DNA from: Planctomycetota bacterium
GTDB lineage: Bacteria > Planctomycetota > J058 > J103
Length of the DNA stretch: 55,324 bases
Reading direction: 5' to 3'
Assembly (NCBI GenBank): GCA_026004615.1
Contig: BPJM01000015.1
Span: 1 to 55,324 of the forward strand
Shown piece after piece: positions 9,814 through 18,357 of the stretch; the first letter of the stretch is position 1, and each line of letters begins with the position of its first letter. The translations under genes and the position numbers were made by a program. The notes below the pieces were generated by a model. It did no database searches. It was not told the origin of the DNA and saw only the letters and a program-made list of their open reading frames with translations.

Positions 9814-9858
9814 GCCTTCCCCTCCCGCTCGCCGCGCGCGCCGGCGGGCGCGCGCCTC

Positions 9859-9893
9859 GTTATGAAGCAGTTTTGCGATATTATTAGAAGCAG
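9859..9893 (-). promoter_or_regulatory. AT-rich candidate operator/promoter upstream of nikK
   Basis: In a very GC-rich region this short stretch is AT-rich. It contains two direct copies of GAAGCAG (9864-9870 and 9887-9893, 23 nt apart), each preceded by TTAT or TTATTA, and one TATTATT (9879-9885) matching a half-site of the Helicobacter NikR consensus. It lies about 45 nt before the nikK start. No full inverted NikR palindrome and no clean -35/-10 pair were found. Control by NikR is therefore an inference from position and the presence of nikR. Confidence 0.45.
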
Positions 9894-9980
9894 TCTACGC
9901 CCGCCGTCCGGCGGTGGCAAGCGGGTGCGCGCGCAGCACGCTGCCGCGCACGCGGCCCGGCGGCGCCACCCGCCGCCCGC

Positions 9981-10898
9981 TCATGGGCCGAACAGCAGGG
10001 CGAACCCGGCGCTGAGCGTCAGGTCGGGCGACTCGCTGGTGAGCCCCAGGAACAAGGCCGCATCCACCGACAGCCGCGGGGTGAGCCTGTAGACTCCGCC
10101 GAGCCCCGCCAGGGCCACATCGCCGTCGCCGTCGCGGTGGGTGGCGAACCATGCCAGCTCCGCGAACGGATAGAACGTGCCGGCGACCTCGAGGGTGAGC
10201 AGCCCGCTCACGAACTCCTGGGCGACGAAGGTGCGGTGCTCGCCGCGCCGGCCCTCGAGCACCACCCCCGCGTTCAGCCCGAGCGTCGCCCAGCCCAGCG
10301 GCGCGAGCTCCAGCGACAGGAACGCGAACGGATTGGGCTTGCCGCTGCCCAGCTCGGGCCGCCGCGTCGCAGCCGGCAGCTCGGTGCCGAGCTCGAGTGC
10401 CAGCGCCGGCAACGCTCCCTCGCCGTCGGCGATCGAAAACCGCCCGCCGACGAGCCCGTCACCCAGCCCCGCGATTCCGGGCCTGCCGGCCGCGTCCGCG
10501 TAGCCGAACGGCTCCCAGCCGAGCTGTAGCTCCACCCGTTCGGCGATCCCGTAGCGCAGCTTGATCGGCACGGTCAACACGTCGCGGCTGCCCACGCGGA
10601 CGCCGGTATAGGACAGCCCTGCCTCCAGCGCCAGCGCGCTTGGCGGCAGCACCGCCGGGGAGTTGGTGATGCTCGGCCGGTCGCTCGTCCATTCGGGCTC
10701 GGCGGCCTGTGCGCCGGCCGCGCCTGCCGCCAGGCCGAGCGCACATATCGCTGCCAGGCACGCGAGCGCGAGCCTGCGCGGCCGCCGCCCCGTGCCCGCC
10801 GCCCGCGGCGGGCGCGCCGCCCCGAGCGCCGTATCGGCGCGGACCTCCGGACGGTTTGCTTCGCACCGAGATAGGTCGCCACCGGTGTGTGCGATCAC
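9981..10898 (-). CDS. MetA-pathway/transporter-type outer membrane beta protein (copy B)
   Basis: The GTG start at 10898 is preceded by GGAGGAG and overlaps the stop of the upstream gene as GTGA, implying translational coupling. After a long N-terminus comes a signal segment (LALACLAAICALGLAAGAA) and then the repeated pattern of the Phenol_MetA_deg/putative transporter family: TSDRPSITNSPAVLP, LALEAGLSYTGV, LTVPIKLRYGIAERVEL, GLGDGLVGGRF, and a terminal strand ending in FALLFGP. The alternating residues fit an outer-membrane barrel. It is clearly paralogous to the preceding gene, which shares ELGTxxPxATxRPELGSGKP. The location just before nikK on the same strand makes an outer-membrane route for the metal possible, but nothing in the sequence proves it. 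Confidence 0.75.
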   Translation of the reverse strand: MIAHTGGDLSRCEANRPEVRADTALGAARPPRAAGTGRRPRRLALACLAAICALGLAAGAAGAQAAEPEWTSDRPSITNSPAVLPPSALALEAGLSYTGVRVGSRDVLTVPIKLRYGIAERVELQLGWEPFGYADAAGRPGIAGLGDGLVGGRFSIADGEGALPALALELGTELPAATRRPELGSGKPNPFAFLSLELAPLGWATLGLNAGVVLEGRRGEHRTFVAQEFVSGLLTLEVAGTFYPFAELAWFATHRDGDGDVALAGLGGVYRLTPRLSVDAALFLGLTSESPDLTLSAGFALLFGP

Positions 10899-11731
10899 GA
10901 TCTCTCCTCCACGCCGAGGGGCTCGAACAGCAGCACGAACCCGATCGTGATCCCGAGGTCGGGCGCCTCGCGCCCGAGCGGGAAGTAGACCGCGACATCC
11001 ACAAAGAGCCGCTCGCTCGCCTGCCAGATCAGACCTGCGTCGCCGAGCAGCAGGTCCCCGGCGCCGTCCCCCGGGGTGGCGAACCACCCCAGCTCCACAT
11101 ACGGCCAGAGCCGCTCGCGAAACTCGAGCCCCACCGCGACGCTCGCGAACGGCGCCTCGCGAAAGCTCCGCGCGCGCCCGCGCACGGGGCTGAACTGCAC
11201 CCCGAGGTTGAGGTCGATCCAGACCGCCTCCAGCGGCAGCAGCTCGACCGCCAGGAGGGCGTAGGGCGATGGCTTGCCGCTGCCGAGTTCGGGGCGCTCG
11301 GTGGCGAGCGGCACGCTGGTGCCGAGCTCGATCGCCACCCCCGCCCCAGTAGGGCCCGCCCTCATCCAGCACCAGCCGTCCCACCACCACCCCGTCGCCC
11401 AGGCCCGCCTCGCCCGCCGCCCGCGGCTCGTCCACCCAGGCGAAACCATCGAGCTGGAGCTCGACCTCCAGCCGGTGGCCGAGCCCCGCCCGCAGCTTGA
11501 GCGGCACGGTCAGCGCATCGGCGCGGCCGGGCGGATCGCCGCTCCAGCTCACCCCGCCCTCCACGGCCAGCTGTCCGGCGGGCAGGCTCGCCGGCGCGCT
11601 GGTGAGGTTGGGCCGGCCGCCGCTGAAGGGCGGGAGCTGGGCGCGCGCAGGTGCCGCCACGACGAGCACACCGGCGAGCGCGAGCACCGCCGCCCCAGGC
11701 CGGCCGCTGCAGCGCGTTTGTGGCCGCTCAT
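10895..11731 (-). CDS. MetA-pathway/transporter-type outer membrane beta protein (copy A)
   Basis: This is the upstream paralogue of the previous gene, with the same order of motifs: NLTSAPASLPAGQLAVEGGV, LTVPLKLRAGLGHRLEVEL, GLGDGVVVGRLVL, IELGTSVPLATERPELGSGK and a final strand GITIGFVLLFEPLG. The frame breaks at the C run 11338-11342; removing one base joins PYWGG to VAIELG. The start is unsettled. ATG 11731 gives MSGHKRAAAAGLG and would need one added base to reach the signal segment AAVLALAGVLVVAAPARAQ, whereas ATG 11813 reads into it without a change but with an unusual N-terminus. The stop overlaps the start of copy B. It is probably an outer-membrane protein; ligand unknown. Confidence 0.65.
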
Positions 11732-11879
11732 CGCCGGGGCGGCCCGCACCGCCACGGAAGCTCTGCCGATCCCATGTCGTCTGTCTCTCGCCCGGTTCTG
11801 CTCTTGCGCCCATTGTCTGACCGACGCTCCGCGGCCTCGGTTCGATCGCCTCCGTGCGGAGTGCAGAGGGGCAGAGGGG

Positions 11880-11965
11880 CGCCCGCCCTCGGATCCGCTC
11901 TCGCGCGGAGGGGAGAGGGAGCGACAGGGGGCACCTGCGGATTCCCTCTGCTGCGTGGGCAAAGG
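11880..11965. repeat. Degenerate copy of the hairpin repeat in a gene-free spacer
   Basis: The spacer 11814-12056 has no gene. Within it GGAGGGGAGAGGGAGCGACAG matches one arm and flank of the units in the nik array, followed by a decayed second arm (ATTCCCTCTGC). No promoter is evident. Confidence 0.5.
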
Positions 11966-12056
11966 GGCGAGCCGGCAGCCGCTTTTCGATCTCTTTTCCT
12001 GGCAGGCCAGGGAAAGCAGAGGGGAGCGCGCTCGATCCTCCCGGTTCCGCTCGGGC

Positions 12057-13277
12057 CTACAGCAGCGCCCGCAACGCTGCGGCCGGCTCGTAGCGCTCGA
12101 GCACCAGCGACTCCTCGCCGCCCCGCCGCATGCGCACCCGCTCCAGCCGCACCCGCGGCGTCTTGACGGGGGTATAGAGGATGTCGTTGTGGCTCGCGTT
12201 GCGCAGGTCGCGGAAGCTCTGCGGTCCGATGGCGCCGCCCAGGTGATCGCTCCGGCCGGTGGCCAGGTGCGCGGTCCCGATGATCTTCTCGTCCTGGATG
12301 TCGGTGCCCGCCCAGGGCAGGCTCTGGGTGCCGAGCCCCAGCTCGGTGATCATGCCCGCGGCCGGGTCGGACGCGATGACCCCCAGCCAGTCCTCCACCA
12401 GCCGCCGGCTGCCGTGGACCAGCCGCTCCAGCGTCCGGATGCTGCCGCCGGCTACCGAGAAGATGGCGATGGTGCGCTCCGGATCCTCGAACTGGATCGG
12501 CATCCGGCCTTCCGCGCCCACCGGTACGTAGTAGACCTCGCCCGCCGGCAGGTTGGCGACCTCGCCCCGTTCGCGCACCAGACCGTGGCTCTTCTGGGCC
12601 TCCTGCCCGCCGAGCAGCACCTCGAGCCGCGGCCGCTCGCCGTCGACCTGCCACTCCATGACCATGGCATCGGCCCGGCTCAGATGGCGGCGCAGCCGCT
12701 CGGCGCGCGCGGACACCTCGCGATAGTCCACGGCGAGTCCGCTGGCCACCACCCGATCGTTGATCCCGTGCATGGTCGCGCCCCGGAATCCCAGCTGCCT
12801 CGCCAGCGCGGTCAGCGGAGCGGTGGCCGACCAGGTGCCGACATAGAGCGCGATGTCGAGTTCCGCCAGCACCTCGCGCAGCGGCCGCTCGCGGCCCTCG
12901 AGGTCGAACACCGCCGGCGGCAACTCGAGGTTGCTGCCGCCCACCTCCGCATAGGCGAAGAAGTCGACCGACCCTGGGGCGAGCGCGCTGCTCTTGCGCA
13001 GCGGCTCGTAGATCGTATGCCAGGCGTGGTACTGGGGGCCGCCCGGCCGGACGGCGGACAGAAAGCGCGCCGCGGCTACCTCGCGCGGCTGGGGCAGGTC
13101 GGTGAACACCCCGAAGCGCTCGCCGCCCTCCAGCTCGAACACGGTGCGCAGCAGCCGCGCCAGATCGAAGGGTGGGAAGCGGTAGCCGTCGATCTCGACG
13201 GTGGCGGCGGGGCTGGTCGCCGCGGGCGCGCAACCCTCGCTCGAGACGGCGCCCTTCGCACGCGGATCGTCCATCAT
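12057..13277 (-). CDS. M29-like aminopeptidase-family protein
   Basis: The product is 406 residues. Its C-terminal half resembles the M29 metallo-aminopeptidase family: VDYREVSARAERL, AGEVYYVPV, MITELGLGTQ and DEKIIGTAHLATGRSDHLGG, where M29 enzymes have a similar run of Glu, His and Asp cobalt/zinc ligands. The N-terminal half (YRFPPFDLARLLRTVFE, FTDLPQP, YEPLRKSSALAP) also fits the first M29 domain. Whether all ligands are retained cannot be judged without alignment. The ATG at 13277 overlaps the stop of the methyltransferase gene as ATGA, so the two are translated together and probably act on related substrates. Conversion of a peptide or amino acid derivative is plausible; no precise substrate can be named. 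Confidence 0.7.
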   Translation of the reverse strand: MMDDPRAKGAVSSEGCAPAATSPAATVEIDGYRFPPFDLARLLRTVFELEGGERFGVFTDLPQPREVAAARFLSAVRPGGPQYHAWHTIYEPLRKSSALAPGSVDFFAYAEVGGSNLELPPAVFDLEGRERPLREVLAELDIALYVGTWSATAPLTALARQLGFRGATMHGINDRVVASGLAVDYREVSARAERLRRHLSRADAMVMEWQVDGERPRLEVLLGGQEAQKSHGLVRERGEVANLPAGEVYYVPVGAEGRMPIQFEDPERTIAIFSVAGGSIRTLERLVHGSRRLVEDWLGVIASDPAAGMITELGLGTQSLPWAGTDIQDEKIIGTAHLATGRSDHLGGAIGPQSFRDLRNASHNDILYTPVKTPRVRLERVRMRRGGEESLVLERYEPAAALRALL

Positions 13278-14344
13278 CGCTGCCTCCGGAAGCTCTGCAC
13301 ATGCGTGCGCCCGAGCTGCCCCGAGCGCGCATGATGCGGTATGAAGAACAGCAGTTCGTCCTCGCGCACCAGGGACCAGCCGGCGCCGAGCGCCTCGCGC
13401 ACCGCCTGCGCGCCCCGGCGCGCCTGCCCGCGCTCGTCGCGAAGACCGCCCAGCCAGTGGGGCCGCGGCGTGAATTCCTCGAGCCAGGTGTAGGGCGAGC
13501 CGACGAGCAGCATGCCGCCGGGCGCCGTCACCCGCGCCAGCTCGGCGAGCAGCCGCCGCGGCTCGCCGACGCGGTCCAGCAGGTTGAGCGCCAGCACCAG
13601 AGCGAACGAACCGGCGGGAAAGGGCAGCGCCAGCGCGTCGCCCACCACGAACCGCACCCGCCCCCGCACCGCGGGTTCGAGCTCCAGCGCCACCTCGACC
13701 GCCTCGGTCAGCTCGCCCTCGATCACGCGCTCGTAGCGCGCGACGCCGTCGGCCTGGACCGCGAGCGCTGCGTCGATCAGGCCGAGCGAGCGGTCGAGCC
13801 CGAACACCAGCCCGTACTCGCGCGCCAGCTCGAAGCTGAGCCGCCCGCAGGCGGCACCGGCGTCGAGCGCAGCCGCGGCCAGCGGCGCTGCCGAGGTCGC
13901 GTCCCCCGGCTGCTCGGGTGCACGGCGCTCGCCCGCCGGCTCGCGCGCGGCGCGCCACAGCGCCGGCACCGCCAGCGGATAGCGCTCGGCGAGCGGCGGG
14001 GCGTGCGGGCCGAGCAGCGCCGCCAGCGGATCGGCATCCGGCGGCGGGTAGTGCAGCGCCAGGTACTGCTCGCGCGTGCGCGCGCGCTCGTAGTACGCGG
14101 CCGGATCCGCCGGCACCGGCCCACTGGCCGCCGCGCCGGCGGTGCCCGGCAGCAGCAGCACCGGCGCGCCACCGGCGCTGCGCCCATAGGCCTGACCGCA
14201 ACCCGGGCAGCGCCAGCCCGCCGCTGGCCCCTGCGGGGCAGCGCGCACCAGGGGCTGCTCCTCGCCGCGTGCCTGCACGCACTGCGGGCACACCAGTGCC
14301 AGCTCGACGCCGGCCGCGCGCGCGATCGTCTCCCCCTCGGCCAT
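13274..14344 (-). CDS. SAM methyltransferase like the OvoA C-terminal (mercaptohistidine) domain
   Basis: The enzyme has an N-terminal zinc-ribbon-like pair (CPQC about residue 20 and CPGCG about residue 45) and then a class I methyltransferase fold. The core is very like the putative 4-mercaptohistidine N1-methyltransferase domain at the C-terminus of OvoA: GRLSFELAREY, DRSLGLIDAA, YERVIEGELTE, VVGDALALP, ALNLLDRVGEPRRLL and SPYTWLEEFTPRPHWLGG. The sulfoxide-synthase part of OvoA (FGE-like and DinB-like) is absent here. ATG 14344 is chosen because a GAGGAA site precedes it; an in-frame ATG at 14446 is possible. The gene overlaps the M29-like gene. Methylation of a small amino acid derivative is the likely activity, but the substrate is not established. 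Confidence 0.72.
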   Translation of the reverse strand: MAEGETIARAAGVELALVCPQCVQARGEEQPLVRAAPQGPAAGWRCPGCGQAYGRSAGGAPVLLLPGTAGAAASGPVPADPAAYYERARTREQYLALHYPPPDADPLAALLGPHAPPLAERYPLAVPALWRAAREPAGERRAPEQPGDATSAAPLAAAALDAGAACGRLSFELAREYGLVFGLDRSLGLIDAALAVQADGVARYERVIEGELTEAVEVALELEPAVRGRVRFVVGDALALPFPAGSFALVLALNLLDRVGEPRRLLAELARVTAPGGMLLVGSPYTWLEEFTPRPHWLGGLRDERGQARRGAQAVREALGAGWSLVREDELLFFIPHHARSGQLGRTHVQSFRRQR

Positions 14345-14494
14345 CCCGTCCGTTCCTCGTGCGGCGAGCGGCGGAGCTGCCCGGGGCGAGGCGCGCCTGC
14401 GCGCCGCGCCCCCGCCCGCCGGTCCCGGTTGCCGGGCGGCGGTCATTGTGCGAAACTCGCCCCCTGCTTGTCACCTGCTGGCCGAGGAGGGTCC

Positions 14495-15391
14495 ATGAGC
14501 GGTCGAGGGCGAACGAGCTCCGCTATGTACCCGGCACGACGCCAGGAGCGGCGGCGAGGGGAGGCGGGGCGGCTGCTCGCGCTGGCGCTGGTGGCCGGCT
14601 CGGTGCTCGCCGGCTGCGGTGGCGGCGGGGGCGAGGTGCCGAGCCCGTATCAGATCGCGCGCCACTCGACGCTGCACCAGATCCTCGAGCGCAAAAAGCT
14701 CATCGTCGGCATGGAGGTCGAGTTCTGGCCCTTCGAGTACGACGACGGCCACGGCAACCCGACCGGCTTCGACGTGGATCTGGCGCGCGAGCTGGCCCGG
14801 GAACTCGGGGTGGAACTGGAGCTGCGCGACCTGGAGTGGACGGGGCTGATCCCCTCGCTCCTGGAGGGCAAGATCGACCTGATCATCAGCGGCATGACCG
14901 CGACGCTGGAGCGCGCGCGCACCATCGCGTTCAGCGAGCCGTACTACCACACTGCGCTCTGCCTGCTCGTGCAGCGCCAGAGCCCGATCCAGAGCGCGGC
15001 GGAACTCGATCGGCCCGAGGTGACGCTCGCGCTCAAGACCGGCACCACGGGTCACTTCCTGGCCGAGCGCGAGTTCCCGCGCGCGCGCAAGCGCTTCTTC
15101 AAGGACGAGGCGGCATGTGCGCTCGAGGTGGCCCAGGGCCGCGCCCAGGCGTTCGTCTACGATCTGGTCTCGATCGTGCGCCACGCGCGCGAATACCCCG
15201 AGAGCACGCGAGCGATCCTCGAGCCGCTGGGCTTCGAGCCGTACGCGATCGCGTTCCGACAGGGCGAGCCCGACCTCGGCCGGTATCTCGATACCTTCGT
15301 GCGGCGGCTGCGCGCCGACGGCCGGCTGAAGGCGCTGGAACGCAAGTATCTGGGCGAGATCGCGGCGGGGCTCGAGCCGCCGGGCCATTGA
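14495..15391 (+). CDS. Polar amino acid ABC transporter substrate-binding lipoprotein
   Basis: This is the periplasmic receptor of the three-gene importer that continues to 17000. Signal peptide LLALALVAGSVLAGC ends in a canonical lipobox (LAGC) with a glycine run after the cysteine. The SBP_bac_3 fold is evident from KLIVGMEVEFWPFEY, GFDVDLARELARELGVEL, IPSLLEGKIDLIISGM, RARTIAFSEPYY and LALKTGTTG. GAGGAGG lies 4 nt before the ATG at 14495. About 298 residues is usual. The acidic EVEFWPFEY in place of the usual opening may alter ligand choice. The likely ligand is a polar or acidic amino acid; the exact one cannot be read from sequence. Confidence 0.9.
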   Translation: MSGRGRTSSAMYPARRQERRRGEAGRLLALALVAGSVLAGCGGGGGEVPSPYQIARHSTLHQILERKKLIVGMEVEFWPFEYDDGHGNPTGFDVDLARELARELGVELELRDLEWTGLIPSLLEGKIDLIISGMTATLERARTIAFSEPYYHTALCLLVQRQSPIQSAAELDRPEVTLALKTGTTGHFLAEREFPRARKRFFKDEAACALEVAQGRAQAFVYDLVSIVRHAREYPESTRAILEPLGFEPYAIAFRQGEPDLGRYLDTFVRRLRADGRLKALERKYLGEIAAGLEPPGH

Positions 15392-15448
15392 GGGAGCCGC
15401 GCCGCGCGGGCGCGCGTGGCCCGCGCCCGCAGCGAGCCACCGACGGTC

Positions 15449-16216
15449 ATGCGATACGGGGCGAGGTCACAGGCGCTCACGGGGCGGCAGCTCGCCGCCC
15501 GTGCCGCGGTGCTGGGCCTGGTGGGCGGGGCACTGTGGCTCGCGCTGGCGCGCATGGAGTACCGCTGGGACTGGTCGGTGGTCTGGGACTACCGGGCCCA
15601 GTTTGCGGCGGGGCTCGAGCTCACCCTGCTGCTGTCGCTCGGCGGCATGGCGATCGGCATGGCGTTGGGGGCGGTGGGCTGCCTGTTGCGGGTGAGCCAG
15701 CGCGATGCGGTGCGGTTTGTGGCGCTGCTCTACGTGGAGCTCGTGCGCGGCACCCCGCTGCTGGTCCAGCTGCTCATCGCCTACTACTGCGTGGCACCGC
15801 GGCTGGGCTACGACCAGCCGCGGATCATCGGCATGGCCGCGCTGGGCGTGTTCGCGGGGGCGTACGTGGCGGAGATCCTGCGGGCAGGCCTGGAGTCGAT
15901 CGAACGCGGGCAGACCGAGGCGGCGCTGGCGCTCGGGTTGAGCCGCTGGCAGGCGCTGCGACTGGTGGTGGGGCCCCAGGCGCTCCGGCGCGTGATCCCG
16001 CCGCTGACCGGCCAGTTCGTCTCGCTGGTCAAGGACAGCTCGCTGCTCTCGATCATCGCGATCGCGGAGCTGACCAAGCGCGCCGAGCTGCTGCAGGCCT
16101 CCAGCCTGCGGGTGTTCGAGGCCTATCTCACGCTGGCGGCGCTGTACCTGGCGATCACCTTCCCGCTGTCGCGGCTCGCCGCGCGGCTGGAGCGGAGGTT
16201 CACTCCCGGTGACTGA
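15449..16216 (+). CDS. Polar amino acid ABC transporter permease
   Basis: This is the inner-membrane permease (HisM/GlnP type). After a short basic start come five hydrophobic segments ([44 protein letters not shown]) and the EAA loop that contacts the ATPase: [20 protein letters not shown]. The conserved [14 protein letters not shown] lies near residue 95. ATG 15449 is preferred to the in-frame GTG at 15416, although neither has a strong ribosome site. The receptor gene ends about 57 nt upstream. The stop overlaps the ATPase start by 8 nt, so the three genes form one operon. Confidence 0.9.
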   Translation: MRYGARSQALTGRQLAARAAVLGLVGGALWLALARMEYRWDWSVVWDYRAQFAAGLELTLLLSLGGMAIGMALGAVGCLLRVSQRDAVRFVALLYVELVRGTPLLVQLLIAYYCVAPRLGYDQPRIIGMAALGVFAGAYVAEILRAGLESIERGQTEAALALGLSRWQALRLVVGPQALRRVIPPLTGQFVSLVKDSSLLSIIAIAELTKRAELLQASSLRVFEAYLTLAALYLAITFPLSRLAARLERRFTPGD

Positions 16217-17000
16217 GGCGGCGCCGGCAGCGCAGGGCGCAGGCGCAGGCGCGGGGGCGGCGCCGCCCCTGGTGGCGCTGCGCGGGGTCAGCAAGCGCTT
16301 CGGGGAGGTGGTGGCGGTCGATCGCGCGCATCTGGAGATCCGGCGCGGCGAGAAGCTGGTGGTGATCGGCCCGTCGGGCAGCGGCAAGTCCACCCTGATC
16401 CGGCTCATCAACGGCCTGGAGGTGGCGGACGAGGGCGAGGTCGAGCTGCTCGGCCAGCGGATCCATGCGCACCACGAGCCGCCGCCGTCGCTGCGCGCGG
16501 AATGCGGCATGGTCTTCCAGCACTTCCACCTGTTTCCGCACCTGCGCGTGCTCGACAACCTGACGCTGGCGCCGCGCCACGTGCGGCGCCTGCCGCGCGC
16601 CGAGGCCGAGGCGCGGGCGCGCGAGCTGCTGGCACGGGTAGGCCTGGCCGGCAAGGCCGCCGCCTGGCCGGCGGAGCTCTCCGGCGGCGAGAAGCAGCGG
16701 GTGGCCATCGCGCGCGCCCTCGCCATGCAGCCCCAGATCATGCTCTTCGACGAGCCCACCTCGGCGCTCGATCCCGAGATGGTGGGCGAGGTGCTCGAGG
16801 TGATGCGCGAGCTGGCGCAGGGCGGCATGACCATGGTCGTGGTCACCCACGAGATGGGATTCGCGCGCGCGGTCGCCGACCGGGTCGTGTTCATGGATGC
16901 GGGGCGCATCGTGTGCAGCGGCCCGCCGGCCGCGATGTTCGACCGGCCGCCGCACCCCCGCCTGCAGGCGTTTCTCGCCCGGATCCTCAGCGCCCGTTGA
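16209..17000 (+). CDS. Polar amino acid ABC transporter ATPase
   Basis: This is the GlnQ/HisP-type nucleotide-binding subunit. It shows Walker [11 protein letters not shown]-loop [11 protein letters not shown], signature [16 protein letters not shown], Walker [17 protein letters not shown] and switch [10 protein letters not shown]. The GTG start at 16209 lies within the end of the permease gene. The first 20 residues are Ala/Gly rich and precede the normal domain. Its 3' end overlaps the convergent DNA methyltransferase gene by 14 bp. Confidence 0.92.
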   Translation: MTEAAPAAQGAGAGAGAAPPLVALRGVSKRFGEVVAVDRAHLEIRRGEKLVVIGPSGSGKSTLIRLINGLEVADEGEVELLGQRIHAHHEPPPSLRAECGMVFQHFHLFPHLRVLDNLTLAPRHVRRLPRAEAEARARELLARVGLAGKAAAWPAELSGGEKQRVAIARALAMQPQIMLFDEPTSALDPEMVGEVLEVMRELAQGGMTMVVVTHEMGFARAVADRVVFMDAGRIVCSGPPAAMFDRPPHPRLQAFLARILSAR

Positions 17001-18159
17001 GGCGGACCAGCCGCAGCACCGACTCGCGGGGGCGCACCCGGGCGAGCCCTCCCAGCCGGCGGCCCCCCGAGGCGCTGAGCGCGCGCGCGACCTCGATGCC
17101 CTCGAGCCGGAATCCCGCCCGTTCGGCCAGCTCGGCGGCGATCAGATCGGCGGGCACGTAGACCTCGTGCACGAAGGCGCCGCCGAGCACGATCCAGGCG
17201 GGTGCTGCCGGCACGAGCACGCGCGCCGCCTCGGCCAGCGCCTGCGCGAGCCCACGCACGTAGCCCGCCACCACCCGCGCCGCGCGGCGGCGGCCGCCTT
17301 CCCACAGCCGCGCGCACGCCTCGGCGGCAGCCGGATGCGGCGGCGGGCCCGCCGCTGGAGCGTCCGCATGGCGCGCGGCGGGCAGCTGCGGGCCGGAGCC
17401 GGGGCTGGCGCGGGCGCCCGCGAGCGCCGCGAAGGGCGCCGCCAGCCGGGCATATTCGAAGCGCCCGAGGTAGGGCGGCGAGGTGAGCAGCGCGCCGCAG
17501 CTCGCCGCCCGCAGCGGCAGCCGGCGTGCGTCTCCGGCGAGCATCCAGGCGCGGGCGCGCAGTGACTCGGCGGCGAGATCCTCGGCGATCACCTCCCAGC
17601 AGCGCCGCAGCCGCTCGCCGAGCGGCGGCAGGTGCCGGCGCGGGGTGCCGTCGCCCCGCACCGACCGCGCGAGTGCGATCAGCAGGGCCGCGCGGTGCGC
17701 CGGCTCGTGCAGCCGGGCGGCGAGCGCACCGAGCTGCTGTTCGGGCCCCGCGGGCGGCGGCGGTAGCCGGGCCGCCGCCGGGGGTAGCAATGCCGCTGCG
17801 CCGATGGCTGCCAGCTCGGGGATGGCCTCGACGCCGATCGCCGCCACGCCCTGCCGCGCACACTCGATCGCGGTCGTGCCCGAGCCGGCGAACGGATCGA
17901 GCACCGGGCCGGGCGGGCGTTCGGCCTGCTCGAGGAAGCGGCGGACCAGCGCCGGGGCGAAGCCCTGCCGGTAGGGAAACCACCGGTGGCGCGGCTCGGG
18001 CGCGGCACCGCGCGCGCTCACCAGTTGCTCCAGCTCGCGCCGCCAGGCGAGCCGGCCCACGAAGCGCCGCTCCAGGGCCTCGCGCTCGCGTGCCGCGGCC
18101 TTCTGGCGGGCGCGCACCGCCCGCCGCCTTCCCTGGGTTCGCCGGTCCTGGCGCGACAT
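16987..18159 (-). CDS. Orphan DNA methyltransferase (N6-adenine or N4-cytosine type)
   Basis: Two motifs of amino-methylating DNA methyltransferases are present in order: [19 protein letters not shown] near residue 85 (SAM binding, followed by GVEAI) and the catalytic [18 protein letters not shown] near residue 225. The N-terminus is strongly basic ([19 protein letters not shown]), as expected for a DNA-binding protein. The start at 18159 has AGGAG 6 nt upstream. No restriction endonuclease or specificity gene is nearby, so this is an orphan enzyme with a regulatory or housekeeping role, or a remnant. A tRNA or rRNA methyltransferase is less likely because those usually carry NPPY. The gene converges on the ABC operon and diverges from nikR. 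Confidence 0.75.
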   Translation of the reverse strand: MSRQDRRTQGRRRAVRARQKAAAREREALERRFVGRLAWRRELEQLVSARGAAPEPRHRWFPYRQGFAPALVRRFLEQAERPPGPVLDPFAGSGTTAIECARQGVAAIGVEAIPELAAIGAAALLPPAAARLPPPPAGPEQQLGALAARLHEPAHRAALLIALARSVRGDGTPRRHLPPLGERLRRCWEVIAEDLAAESLRARAWMLAGDARRLPLRAASCGALLTSPPYLGRFEYARLAAPFAALAGARASPGSGPQLPAARHADAPAAGPPPHPAAAEACARLWEGGRRRAARVVAGYVRGLAQALAEAARVLVPAAPAWIVLGGAFVHEVYVPADLIAAELAERAGFRLEGIEVARALSASGGRRLGGLARVRPRESVLRLVRLNGR

Positions 18160-18357
18160 GTCCGCTCCTGCACGGCGGCTGCCCGCAGCGCCCGAGTATA
18201 GCAAGGAGCTGGCGGCAGGGCGGCGGCGGGCGGGGCGATCGGGTACCCTGGCGGGCAGTTGCGGGGCGGGACGCCCCGCCGGCCATGCCCGCTCCGGCGG
18301 TGGCAGGTTGCGGGGCGGTGGCTGGCCGTGGAGGCGAGGAGACAGGCGGGGATCGGC

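Noticed and set aside
9859..9893. A classical inverted NikR operator
   Set aside because: No inverted GTATGA-type pair or TATWATT-N11-AATWATA palindrome exists; only direct repeats and one half-site.
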